Source: an uncultured Clostridia bacterium (GTDB taxonomy: Bacteria > Bacillota > Clostridia > Monoglobales > Firm-18). From it: DNA of 47,643 nucleotides. Both the position numbers and the translations under genes were made by a program. Positions 30,472 to 39,800 of this stretch are shown in pieces. Each line of letters starts with the position of its first letter. Position 1 is the first letter of the stretch. The notes under the pieces were generated by a model that saw only the letters and a program-made list of their open reading frames with translations, did not search any database and was not told the origin of the DNA. The stretch is from contig CALDNB010000023.1 in assembly GCA_937914775.1 (NCBI GenBank), forward strand, positions 1 through 47,643. Reading direction: 5' to 3'.

Positions 30472-32531
30472 ACATAAAATTTGATGCACAAGGCAGATTA
30501 GTGGGCTCAACTGACGGCACATACTTTGCAGTTCACGGTGACAACAACACATTAATAATCTATGCGGTTTTTGACGAGGGTTATGCAGATTTTACGGCTT
30601 ACAGACGTGCATACGTTAAAGCGGCAAACGGCAACTCTGATGTCATTGATTTAGTGGACGATGTGCTTACGGTACCTGACAATTTAGTTGTTAACGGTAC
30701 CACGAGCATTACTTTCGAACTTATAAAGGACAGCGGAGAAGTAAAGCGCATGGAGCAGGTGGACATTTCTGTTGAAAGAGCCGTTAACCTTGGTCAGGGC
30801 AGTGCTCCTGTTGCGTACACAGTTACTGTTTCAGTTGATGAAGTAATTACATCAGAGCCCGGAGGTGCTACACAGGTTGAAAACGTGGGTACCGAAAAAG
30901 ACGTTAAGTTAAAATTTACCATCCCACGTGGTGAACAAGGACCCAAAGGCGACAAGGGTGATGTTGGTCCCCAGGGTGAGCAGGGCGTTCCCGGTGAACA
31001 AGGGCCACGTGGGGAGCAGGGTGTCAAGGGCGACAAAGGTGATGTTGGTCCTCAGGGGGAACAAGGCGTTCCCGGAGAGCAAGGTCCGCAAGGAGAACAG
31101 GGTGTTCCTGGAGAACAAGGACCACAGGGAGAGGTCGGACCTCAAGGCGAACAAGGCCCTAAAGGAGACAAAGGCGATAAAGGCGACACCGGGGAAAAAG
31201 GAGACAAAGGCGATAAAGGTGACGTTGAAATTAACAGTGATACTGTAAATTCTTTGACAGAGATAATATTCGACCCGGAAAGTGTTGTTGAAGTACCAGG
31301 AAGCTTTGACGGAACAGATGCTGCAATTGTTGACTTTAAAGCAGTTATTGATGTTGACGGAGAAGAAAAGACCATCACCAAAGACACAGAGGGTTTGGAC
31401 AGTTTTTATATTGGCGGTGATTATAACCATCACCTTGGGGACAATGGGGATGAATATGAGTCTTTTGACTGCAAAACGCTGCCATTTGAATTAGAGCCGT
31501 ATGATGATTATATTGTACAGATTTTCCGAATTGAATATAACGGTGTTGAGTATCACACATGGAATTTTACTATATCTCTTGCGAAAAACTATTCAAAACT
31601 TGCTACCACTAAATTTGTTAAAGAAAAGGTTGCTTTTGCCGGCACAAAAGCAGACGTAAACATGAGAAACGTTGGTGCTGCCGGTGCGAAATATCTTCAA
31701 TATATTGTTTTTCAGTCGGGAGCAACAAGAGAGGTTGAAGGTTGGGACAGTTTTGACGGCACAAATCACAATCTTATTGATTTCAAGTTAGTAACCACAA
31801 TCAACGGAGTTGAAACAACGCTTACAAAGGATACGGAAGGCGTAACGGGTTATAGAATTTCAGGCGGATTTAACAACGGTGAATATGTCAGAGACATAAC
31901 CGATTTGCCGTATGCAATATCAGGCACTTGCGGTGTTGATGCTATTTCTGTAACATACAACGGCAAAGTTTATTCAAACTACGACAGTACAACAACATAC
32001 TCTGCTCTTGTAGTGGAGGATATGAACGACACTGTTGATGATAAGATGGCTACCGAAAAGTATGTAAAAAAGAAAATTGACGAAATTGATGTTGGTGGTA
32101 ATACAGACTTATCAAAAGTAAGTGGTGAAGACGTTAAAAAACTTACCGAAGTATCTTTCTATGAGAGCACACGGGAAGTTCAGGTGTGGTCAGGGGAACA
32201 TATTTCTGACAGCAATACATTTATTATTGATTTTAAAGTAAGTATTAATGCAGATGGTGAACAAAAAATCATTACCAAAGATACAGAGGGCTTGGAAAGT
32301 TTTGAAATTACTTATATGGATATGCTTTCAAGTTCAGATTATTCTTGTGATAGTTTGCCGTGTGAATTGGCTTGTGACGTTGCCATGATAAACACCGTTT
32401 CCTTTGTATACAACGGTACAGAATATACTGTTAATAGTTTGGAGGATGTGGTTGTACTGGGTAAAAACAGCGACAAGATAGCAACGTTGTCAGAGTTATT
32501 GGCACTTATCGGAGACGAGGTGAGTTACTGA
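30468..32531 (+). CDS. Tail fibre with collagen-like repeat
   Basis: A 687-residue protein. Residues 1-150 are a BppU-like beta domain ([18 protein letters not shown], ending [12 protein letters not shown]). Residues 153-253 are collagen-like Gly-X-Y triplets ([12 protein letters not shown]). The rest has three related beta modules, starting near 262, 408 and 556, each with an FDGT or similar loop, IDFK and TKDTEG. The collagen rod would trimerise and hold the modules for receptor binding. The first stop/start overlap (ATGA) ties it to the small upstream gene. Confidence 0.85.
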   Translation: MNIKFDAQGRLVGSTDGTYFAVHGDNNTLIIYAVFDEGYADFTAYRRAYVKAANGNSDVIDLVDDVLTVPDNLVVNGTTSITFELIKDSGEVKRMEQVDISVERAVNLGQGSAPVAYTVTVSVDEVITSEPGGATQVENVGTEKDVKLKFTIPRGEQGPKGDKGDVGPQGEQGVPGEQGPRGEQGVKGDKGDVGPQGEQGVPGEQGPQGEQGVPGEQGPQGEVGPQGEQGPKGDKGDKGDTGEKGDKGDKGDVEINSDTVNSLTEIIFDPESVVEVPGSFDGTDAAIVDFKAVIDVDGEEKTITKDTEGLDSFYIGGDYNHHLGDNGDEYESFDCKTLPFELEPYDDYIVQIFRIEYNGVEYHTWNFTISLAKNYSKLATTKFVKEKVAFAGTKADVNMRNVGAAGAKYLQYIVFQSGATREVEGWDSFDGTNHNLIDFKLVTTINGVETTLTKDTEGVTGYRISGGFNNGEYVRDITDLPYAISGTCGVDAISVTYNGKVYSNYDSTTTYSALVVEDMNDTVDDKMATEKYVKKKIDEIDVGGNTDLSKVSGEDVKKLTEVSFYESTREVQVWSGEHISDSNTFIIDFKVSINADGEQKIITKDTEGLESFEITYMDMLSSSDYSCDSLPCELACDVAMINTVSFVYNGTEYTVNSLEDVVVLGKNSDKIATLSELLALIGDEVSY
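30925..31226 (+). repeat. Collagen-like coding tandem repeat
   Basis: About one hundred codons of Gly-X-Y, with repeated DNA units such as GGTGATGTTGGTCC, GGCGACAAGG and GGCGATAAAGG. Slippage or unequal exchange could change the rod length. Confidence 0.85.
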
Positions 32532-33475
32532 TGGCTAAAAAGTTATACGAAGAAAGCAATATTCAAGCCATTGCCGATGCTATAAGGGAGAAAAACGGCA
32601 CTACCGATACTTACAAGGTAAGTGAAATGGCAAGTGCTATTGAAGAAATAGAAGCAGGTGGTGGTAGTGGTATCAATCCTGAATGGACTAATTGGAAATA
32701 TTTTAGTTGCAATAATAATCGTAACGATTTGGTGGAAAAACTAAAATTTAGTGACACAAGTAATGGTACAGATTTTACTTCTATGTTTAGCAGTTGCTCA
32801 AAATTAACAACAATACCTTTAATAGACATTAGCAAAGGTAAAACTTTTGACAGTATGTTTTATAACTGTACTGGATTAACAACGATACCGCAATTAGATT
32901 ATAGTAGTGGGACATCTTTTCACCAACTGTTTAACGGTTGCTCGAAATTAACAACAATACCTCAGCTCAACACAAGCAACGGAACTAAGTTTACTTATAT
33001 GTTTTATGGTTGTAGCGAATTAACGACTATACCACAATTAGATGTTAGTGGTGGAACGGACTTTAGTTATATGTTTAACGGTTGCTCAAAATTAACTGAA
33101 ATACCCGAATTAGATACGAGCAACAGTAATACATTTTATGCTATGTTCTATAATTGTTATGCTTTAACTACTATACCATTGTTAGATGTTAGTAAAGCAA
33201 AAACAGGTTCATACAGTTTAAGCGGTTTGTTTAGTGGTTGCAGAGAATTAGTAAACGTAACCTTTGCTGGTACATTTCCGATAACATCAAATTTATCTGT
33301 ATTCAGTAGTTCAAGTAAACTAACCGTAGATAGTTTAATGAGTTTTATCAATGCTTTAAGTGACAATAGCGGTCTATCAACTACATATACAGTAACGATA
33401 GGAAGTACAAACCTTGCTAAATTAACACCTGAACAAATAGCAATAGCAACAAATAAAAATATAATACTTGCATAA
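32531..33475 (+). CDS. Fibre or receptor-binding protein with DUF285/LRR-like repeats
   Basis: A 314-residue protein. The N-terminus (YEESNIQAIADAIREKNGTT, then YKVSEMASAIEEI) is a common phage fibre attachment segment. A GGGSG linker leads to about six repeats of 23 residues with the pattern F..MF..CSKLTTIPQLDTS, as in DUF285/BspA-like leucine-rich repeats used by surface adhesins. It probably binds the host surface. The start overlaps the previous stop codon (TGATG), with GAGGTGA nine bases before it. Confidence 0.8.
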   Translation: MAKKLYEESNIQAIADAIREKNGTTDTYKVSEMASAIEEIEAGGGSGINPEWTNWKYFSCNNNRNDLVEKLKFSDTSNGTDFTSMFSSCSKLTTIPLIDISKGKTFDSMFYNCTGLTTIPQLDYSSGTSFHQLFNGCSKLTTIPQLNTSNGTKFTYMFYGCSELTTIPQLDVSGGTDFSYMFNGCSKLTEIPELDTSNSNTFYAMFYNCYALTTIPLLDVSKAKTGSYSLSGLFSGCRELVNVTFAGTFPITSNLSVFSSSSKLTVDSLMSFINALSDNSGLSTTYTVTIGSTNLAKLTPEQIAIATNKNIILA

Positions 33476-33490
33476 AAGGGGGATTTTAAT

Positions 33491-33841
33491 GTGTGGAGTT
33501 TTACAGACGATTATAGTATATTACCAAACTTATATGTGAGAAGCCGTTTGAAAGACGGAGCATTGCAGTATTTTCAAATATATCCTTGCGACGGATATGT
33601 ATTGAGAACACCGATTATGGACGAATACCAAATGGACGAAGAAGGGAACTATGTTTTTGACGAAAATGGAGAGCGTATTTTAGTTATGCCTTATCGTACT
33701 TGGGGTGGTGCGACAGCATTGAAAAATTATGATTTCACAACAAATCCGAGTGGTTTTTGTGCAGAATTATATGATGAAAGTATGACTATTTTCGGTGATG
33801 TTACAGATAAACCTATTGAAGAAATTACAGAACAGGAGTGA
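33491..33841 (+). CDS. Small late protein, probably fibre-associated
   Basis: A 116-residue beta-rich, acidic protein between the repeat fibre and the protease gene (YQMDEEGNYVFDENGER, ending KPIEEITEQE). It may be a fibre chaperone or tip. It starts at GTG 33491 behind GGGGGA; ATG 33489 is out of frame. Not recognised. Confidence 0.65.
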   Translation: MWSFTDDYSILPNLYVRSRLKDGALQYFQIYPCDGYVLRTPIMDEYQMDEEGNYVFDENGERILVMPYRTWGGATALKNYDFTTNPSGFCAELYDESMTIFGDVTDKPIEEITEQE

Positions 33842-33846
33842 TTTTT

Positions 33847-34746
33847 ATGAATAAAACATTTGGAGTTATACCGGAATATGTAAGCCACACACGGAACTAT
33901 GATTACGAGATGGTATGCGGTGCAAGTGGTACGGACTTCCCGGAAGAGTATGAAATACCGAGAGATAACACAGGCACGCTGAAAAATCAAGGCGGTGTAG
34001 GTGCCTGTGCGGCAGAAACAATTGCACAGATTGCAGAAAGTTTCTACCAGGAAGAGATGTCAGAGGGTTACATATACACTGAGTTCAGAGAGCCAACCTT
34101 AACCTGCGCCGGTTTAATCGTCTCAAAGGCAATGGATTTCTGGACTTCCATCGGCACATTACCCAAAAAGTATTTTGATTTACTTGGTGAGATGCCCGAA
34201 TTTAAGCAAATTACCAACAATTTTCCAGAATTGCACAAATTTGCATCAAAGCATAAATTAAAAGGTTATGCATCAATTGGCTATGCAGACAAAACAAGAA
34301 GGGACAATGCCATTAAAGATGCCCTTACAAAGTTCAAGCGTGGCTTAGTAGCGGTATCAAACGAATATTTTGGCGGCAGTCATTGTATTGTGTTAACGGG
34401 ATGGAATGACAAAAAAGACAAATATAAAATCAAAAATTCGTGGGGTAAGACCTACGGAGACAACGGCTTTGCAGAAATACCTAAGAGTGCAATTAATGCC
34501 GTGTACGTTCCATTTTTTGAGGATATTATGTTACCGTTTACCGATGTTAAGGAAACAGACTGGTTTTTCAAAGATGTTAAGGCAATGTATTTTGCCGAGA
34601 TGATGAAAGGAACAAGCGACACAACCTTTGAGCCGGACAAACCTATGACAAGGGCAGAAATGGCTACATTAACAAACAGAATACTCAAGTTAATTGACGA
34701 AAGATTTGATATTTTCAACAGAGTTATGGCAGAAAAGTTAAAGTAG
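33847..34746 (+). CDS. Papain-like cysteine protease with SLH domain
   Basis: A 299-residue protein. The C1-family catalytic residues are in place: Q48 and C54 (NQGGVGACAAE), H179 (GGSHCIVLTGW) and N197 (KIKNSWGKTYGDNGFAEI). Residues 229-282 are one S-layer-homology domain (FTDVKETDWFFKDV, then PMTRAEMATLTNRIL), which binds secondary cell-wall polymers. There is no signal peptide. It lies between fibre and lysis genes, so it may be a virion or lysis enzyme that cuts surface or S-layer protein. Start ATG 33847 behind AGGAG. Confidence 0.88.
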   Translation: MNKTFGVIPEYVSHTRNYDYEMVCGASGTDFPEEYEIPRDNTGTLKNQGGVGACAAETIAQIAESFYQEEMSEGYIYTEFREPTLTCAGLIVSKAMDFWTSIGTLPKKYFDLLGEMPEFKQITNNFPELHKFASKHKLKGYASIGYADKTRRDNAIKDALTKFKRGLVAVSNEYFGGSHCIVLTGWNDKKDKYKIKNSWGKTYGDNGFAEIPKSAINAVYVPFFEDIMLPFTDVKETDWFFKDVKAMYFAEMMKGTSDTTFEPDKPMTRAEMATLTNRILKLIDERFDIFNRVMAEKLK

Positions 34747-34754
34747 GGGTTAAT

Positions 34755-35387
34755 ATGGAATTTACAAACATACCAAATCAGTTACTTAAAGGTGCGTTAA
34801 CGCCTCTTGTTTTATCAAAAGTTGATACCATAGTTTTACATCACATGGCACATCCTATAGCTGACGTTAAAATGGTGGAAAATTGGCACGTTAACGGGAA
34901 CGGCTGGTGTGCCATCGGATACAACTACTGGATTGGCTTTGACGGGAAGATTTACAAAGGCAGAGGCCTTAACAAAGGTGCTGCTGTTGAAAATCACAAC
35001 AGTCACATTATATCAATTGGTTTTCAGGGGGACTACAGTCAGAATTTCGCCTCGATGCCGGACAGTCAGTTTAATTCCGGTATTGACCTGATTTTATGGC
35101 TGAAAAGCAAAATACCGGGTGCAAAATCGATTGTGGGCCACAAGCATTTTGGCGGCACGATTTGTCCCGGACAATATTTTCCTTTAGAGGAAATGAAAAC
35201 ATTAAAGAAAAGAGATGTTTTTATGTACAACACATTAGAGGAGTGTCCGTCATGGGCGCAACCTACAATAAAAAAATTAATCAGCAAAGGTTACCTTAAA
35301 GGAAACGAAAAAGGTGAACTGGAGTTGAATTATACTATGTTAAAAATACTTGTAATTAACGACAGAGCAGGTATTTACGATTTATAA
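34755..35387 (+). CDS. Endolysin: N-acetylmuramoyl-L-alanine amidase
   Basis: A 210-residue Amidase_2-type protein. Zinc-site segments are VLHHMAHP (H29/H30) and GHKHFGGTICPG (H129, C137), with IGYNYWIGFDGKIYKGR between them. A C-terminal segment of about 55 residues (WAQPTIKKLISKGYLKG) is a probable wall-binding module. It cleaves the bond between MurNAc and the stem peptide at host lysis. It is followed 14 bases later by the holin gene. Confidence 0.92.
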   Translation: MEFTNIPNQLLKGALTPLVLSKVDTIVLHHMAHPIADVKMVENWHVNGNGWCAIGYNYWIGFDGKIYKGRGLNKGAAVENHNSHIISIGFQGDYSQNFASMPDSQFNSGIDLILWLKSKIPGAKSIVGHKHFGGTICPGQYFPLEEMKTLKKRDVFMYNTLEECPSWAQPTIKKLISKGYLKGNEKGELELNYTMLKILVINDRAGIYDL

Positions 35388-35401
35388 GGAGGAAAAACAC
35401 T

Positions 35402-35791
35402 ATGTCAAAAGTAATTATTGCGATTAAAGTCGGTTTTACCGCAATTGTCGGCGGATTATCAGTTTTATTAGGCGGTTTTGATGCTTTAATTATCTGTTTA
35501 TGCTCTCTGGTGATTTTCGACTACATAACAGGCGTTTTTTGCGGAATTATCCAAAAGAAACTGAACAGCAGGACGGGGTTTATAGGCATTATCAAAAAAG
35601 TCTGTATTTTTTTAGTAGTTGCCGTTGCAAACAGCATTGGTGATATTACAGGCATAAGCGGACTTCGTGACATTGCCGTTTCATTCTACATAGCCAATGA
35701 GGGCATATCAATAATCGAAAATTTAGGTATCATAGGCGTACCTTTACCTAAAAAATTAATAGAAATACTTGAACAGTTAAAAAACAAATAG
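35402..35791 (+). CDS. Holin, phage_holin_4 type
   Basis: A 129-residue protein with three to four hydrophobic helices and the family pattern DALIICLCSLVIFDYITGVF, then the KKLNSRTGFIGIIKK segment, as in Clostridia holins related to TcdE. It forms the membrane lesion that releases the amidase. ATAAGGAGG precedes ATG 35402. Confidence 0.9.
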   Translation: MSKVIIAIKVGFTAIVGGLSVLLGGFDALIICLCSLVIFDYITGVFCGIIQKKLNSRTGFIGIIKKVCIFLVVAVANSIGDITGISGLRDIAVSFYIANEGISIIENLGIIGVPLPKKLIEILEQLKNK

Positions 35792-35803
35792 GAGGGGTGT
35801 TTT

Positions 35804-36862
35804 ATGGCTATTTATGATATGTCACAAAATGATTTGTATACGTATGCTAACAACAAAAGGATTGCAGAGACCACGGACGTAAATTCGGCGGAATACGGAA
35901 GAGCAACGGCTGAAAACCAAAATCTTCGTAATATTTACGGTATCGAGTCCGACGACTACAATTACGAAGCATTTTCAAAGAAATACATTGCCGGCGGACT
36001 TAAAGACCAGTCAAACAAGTATTTAAAGCGTTTAGACAGTGGCTACAAATCAAAATACGGTGACCAGTTACGGTCCGATGCGGCAGCGATAAGAAATTTT
36101 ACTTACAATCCCAACAGTGACCCGAATTTTAAAGTGTATGCTGATATGTATGCACGTCAGGGCAAGGCGGCGCAGGGTCAGACGTTATCAGAGTTGACGG
36201 GTATATCGGGAGGCAGGAACAACAGTTGGGCTTCTGCTGCAGTTGGTCAGGTAGGACAGGCATACGCCCAGAAGACAGCGGATATGATTCCGCAGTTGGC
36301 AGAACAGGCGTACAACAAGTTATTACAGAATTACAACCTGACAAGAGACCTGGAGGAAACTGATTATCAGCGCTTCAATGACAATTTCAACAGAAACAAA
36401 CTCCTTGCCGATTCTTTCTACGACAGATACAACACTGAGTATGACAGGATAAACAACGATTTAGACCGGTGGCGCCAGAACAAATACAACGACCTGGCAT
36501 ACGCTTCCCAGATGTTACAGTATGAACTTGACAAGCAGTATTTATCACCTGAAAGGCAGTTGGCTCTTGAGCAGTTAAAGCAGCAGGTGGAAAGCGGAAA
36601 GTTGTCAAATCAGCAGTTGAAAATTGCCCTTAAGTATCTTGATGACGGTTATTCTTTAGACAATGCCATTAAGAGAGCGCAGTTGGAAAATTTTAATAAG
36701 GGGTCAGGACCAGATGGTGGACCTGGCCCCGGATATGACGGAACAGATATAGCTGCTTATTTAGCATGGCTGAACTCTATGGATGAAAAGGCAAAAAAAG
36801 ACGACGAAATGCTTTATAAGATTGACAACAGAAACTATCTTGTTCAGGACCTTTGGAAATAG
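35804..36862 (+). CDS. Predicted internal virion / ejection protein
   Basis: A 352-residue, strongly helical protein with Gln/Asn-rich coiled-coil sequence (residues about 165-300) and a conserved-looking segment GQTLSELTGISGGRNNSWAS. A Gly/Pro linker (PDGGPGPGYDG) precedes a short C-terminal helix. It lies directly upstream of the giant polyvalent protein with AGGAGG between them, so both are probably packaged and injected with DNA. No enzyme motif. Confidence 0.7.
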   Translation: MAIYDMSQNDLYTYANNKRIAETTDVNSAEYGRATAENQNLRNIYGIESDDYNYEAFSKKYIAGGLKDQSNKYLKRLDSGYKSKYGDQLRSDAAAIRNFTYNPNSDPNFKVYADMYARQGKAAQGQTLSELTGISGGRNNSWASAAVGQVGQAYAQKTADMIPQLAEQAYNKLLQNYNLTRDLEETDYQRFNDNFNRNKLLADSFYDRYNTEYDRINNDLDRWRQNKYNDLAYASQMLQYELDKQYLSPERQLALEQLKQQVESGKLSNQQLKIALKYLDDGYSLDNAIKRAQLENFNKGSGPDGGPGPGYDGTDIAAYLAWLNSMDEKAKKDDEMLYKIDNRNYLVQDLWK

Positions 36863-36874
36863 GAGGATAAATCT

Positions 36875-39800
36875 ATGGCAATTGATTACGAAAAAACGTT
36901 AAGGGCGGCATATTTGCCGTCCCTTGACGGTAAATTACCTTCTCAAAAGCAGGAGGATATATACAAGTTTGACGGGAAATTTACTCCGTATCTTACTCCG
37001 GAACAAAAGGAAAAACAGGAGGAAATACAAAGGTATTATGAAAATATTATCAAAAAGCAACAGTTGACGGAGCCACAGGATAATACTTATAAGTTTGACG
37101 GCATTTTTACCAAAGAACAAAAGAAAATGCGTGATTTATTAAAAGCCCTTTTTACAGAAACAGAAAAAGAACGTGCCAAAGCGGAGAAGGAAAAATTTGA
37201 AAAGGACGCACTTCAGCGCGAAAAAACAAGAATTACCCGTAATGCTGATTTTGAAAAGTTATCAAAGTTTGATGACACCAAAGACTACAGCACAGAGGAT
37301 ATTTATTTTCTTGTTAATAATCCATCCCACGCAGACAAAGCAATACATTTAGACGGCAGATATAAAGATATTATAAAAAATATGGACGATATCGAAAGAA
37401 GAACATTTACATACCATGCAAACAAGCATGGCTCAGATAGAGCAACACAATATTTTTTGGGTCTTGAGCCAACGATAAAAGAACGTATGGCAAACGGTGA
37501 GCATTACCAGGAATATTATTCTGACCTTAATCAGGAAATTAAGGACATGGAAAGGGTAAGACAAGCCACCGATTTTGACCAGTACAAGAACGTGGCAGAG
37601 GGAGAACTTGACGTATTAGGTTTGGTGTATTCTAAAAACAAGGGCATTCCCGGCAATGGAGATTTTGAGAAAATAGCCAATTTTATGGAGCCATACGAAA
37701 AAGAAACCTATAACTATTATTTTCATAAATTTGGCGAAGAATCTGCTCTTAATTACTACAAATTAATTGAAAGAAAGATAAACCAAAGGCAGGCAGAATA
37801 TAAATCAAAACAGACTACTGAATTTGCCGAAGAACATCCTGTTCTTGCAGATGTTAGTTATCCAATTGCTTCTCTTGGTAATTTTGCAGGTCTTTTAGCA
37901 ACTGCAGGTCAAAACATCAAAAACAACGTCACCGGTAAAGACGTTCCTGTTGACATTAACAGCAGAGCATTCAGCACCGTCAGGTACAGAAACGACGTTC
38001 AACAGTCATTGACAGAGGGCAAAAGCGGTCTTGAACAGTTATTAATAAGCACCGGTTTATCTATAGGAGATATGATGGTAGCATTGCCTTTTGGTGCCTC
38101 TGCAGGTGCCGCTATTCTTGGTAGTAATGCGGCATCACACACTGCGTATGATGTTATGGAACGTGGCGGCTCAACGGCACAAGCATTAGGGCTTGGTATT
38201 GCTGCAGGTGTTACAGAGTATATAACAGAAAAAATTCCCCTTGAAAATATATTCAAACTTGCTAAAGGTCCAAAACTTACATTTACCAAAAAAGTAATTA
38301 ATGTTTTAAAACAGTCAGGAATGGAAGGTACGGAAGAATTTATAAGCGAAATCGCCAATAATGTATATGACGATTTAATTATGGGCGAGAAATCCAACTT
38401 CAACGTTACTAAAAACAAATATATTGAAATGGGCTATTCAGAAGTCGAGGCATCTCTAAAAGCATTTACAGATTGTTATGTTGTTAATCCCCTTATGGCT
38501 TTTGCAGGCGGCGCTATCTCCGGTGGTGTAATGGGTACCGGCGGTGTTACTGTGTCGGATTTTAAACAAAACATGATGACGAAAACCGAAAAAGATGTTT
38601 CAAAAATTGTAAGAAATGCGGTTGTACCGTCAACTGAGCCGTCTTCGAAGCAGGTGACACCTGCGCAGACTGACAATAAGGTTATATCAACTGAGATGTC
38701 TGATGTTGGGAAAGCGGCAGAGATGAAACAAAATAATGAAAATGTTGCATCTGATAATGGAAATGTTGAAAAAAGTACAAAGCCACTGACTATTGAACAA
38801 AAAATCAGGGCTTTTCTTAAAAGTGAAAACAAAAGAGTTTCAACTGCCACAGGAAAAACACTTACAGAAGATGCTTTTTCCATAGTAGAGCCAACAACAA
38901 GAAAACAGAAAAATCTTGTTAAGGACTGCGCATCTCTTGGCATCGAAGTCAGGTACATCAAGACACAAAACAATGATATTATTGGAACATCTCACAACAT
39001 CAACGGCGCATACAGAGACGGGGTTATTTACATTAACGAAGATGCACAAAATCCATACAGGGTTGTTCTTGGCCACGAAGTGACACATCAGATTAAAGTT
39101 ACAGACGTTAAGGCATACAATGCTTTAGAAGACATTGCAAGGAAGCACATCGGGGAAAGTTTTGATAATTTAACGCTGGACAAGCAAGAGGAAGCGGTTG
39201 CAGACTTTGTAGGTGCTGTTATGGACAATCCAAGAGCGTACAAGAGTGTGTTCCAACAGAACAGAAACTTATTACAGCGCTTCATCGAGGCGGTTGACAG
39301 TATCATTGGCAAATTCAGAGGCACTGAAACATACAACGACGACCTGGGCAAAATGCTTGATGACACCAAAGCGGAACTTACGGGTGAGGATGTAGGTGAG
39401 ACGAAGTATAATTATAGTTTAGATTTTGGTCAGCAACTACAAGATTGGTTTGATGGTCAAGGTAAAAAATACGGAACATATAACGGGGAATATTTTGATT
39501 TTGGCACTACTCCTGATAAATTAATTAAACATGGTGCTTCAAAAAACAAAACCATTATTACAGAGAATTGTATTATTAAGGTAACTGGAGGAAAACATTC
39601 GATAAGTATTGATGAACTGAAAAAGTTACCGTTTGAATTAAATGACCCTGTTTTATTGTTCAAGAGTACTTATAAAGATAAGTTCGGAAATTCAAAAAAA
39701 GCTTTTGTTGCTTTGACAGAATTAAAAGACAAATCTGGTAATGATGTAATTGCTGCTATTCACATCAACGTATCGCATGGTCATAATATTGTTGATAGAA

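Noticed and set aside
30794..31433. Minus-strand Pro- or Leu-rich frames opposite the collagen repeat
   Set aside because: They mirror the Gly-X-Y codons of the fibre gene and have no start signals.
32531..33475. Diversity-generating retroelement target
   Set aside because: No reverse transcriptase or template repeat is present in the window; variation would come from the tandem repeats.
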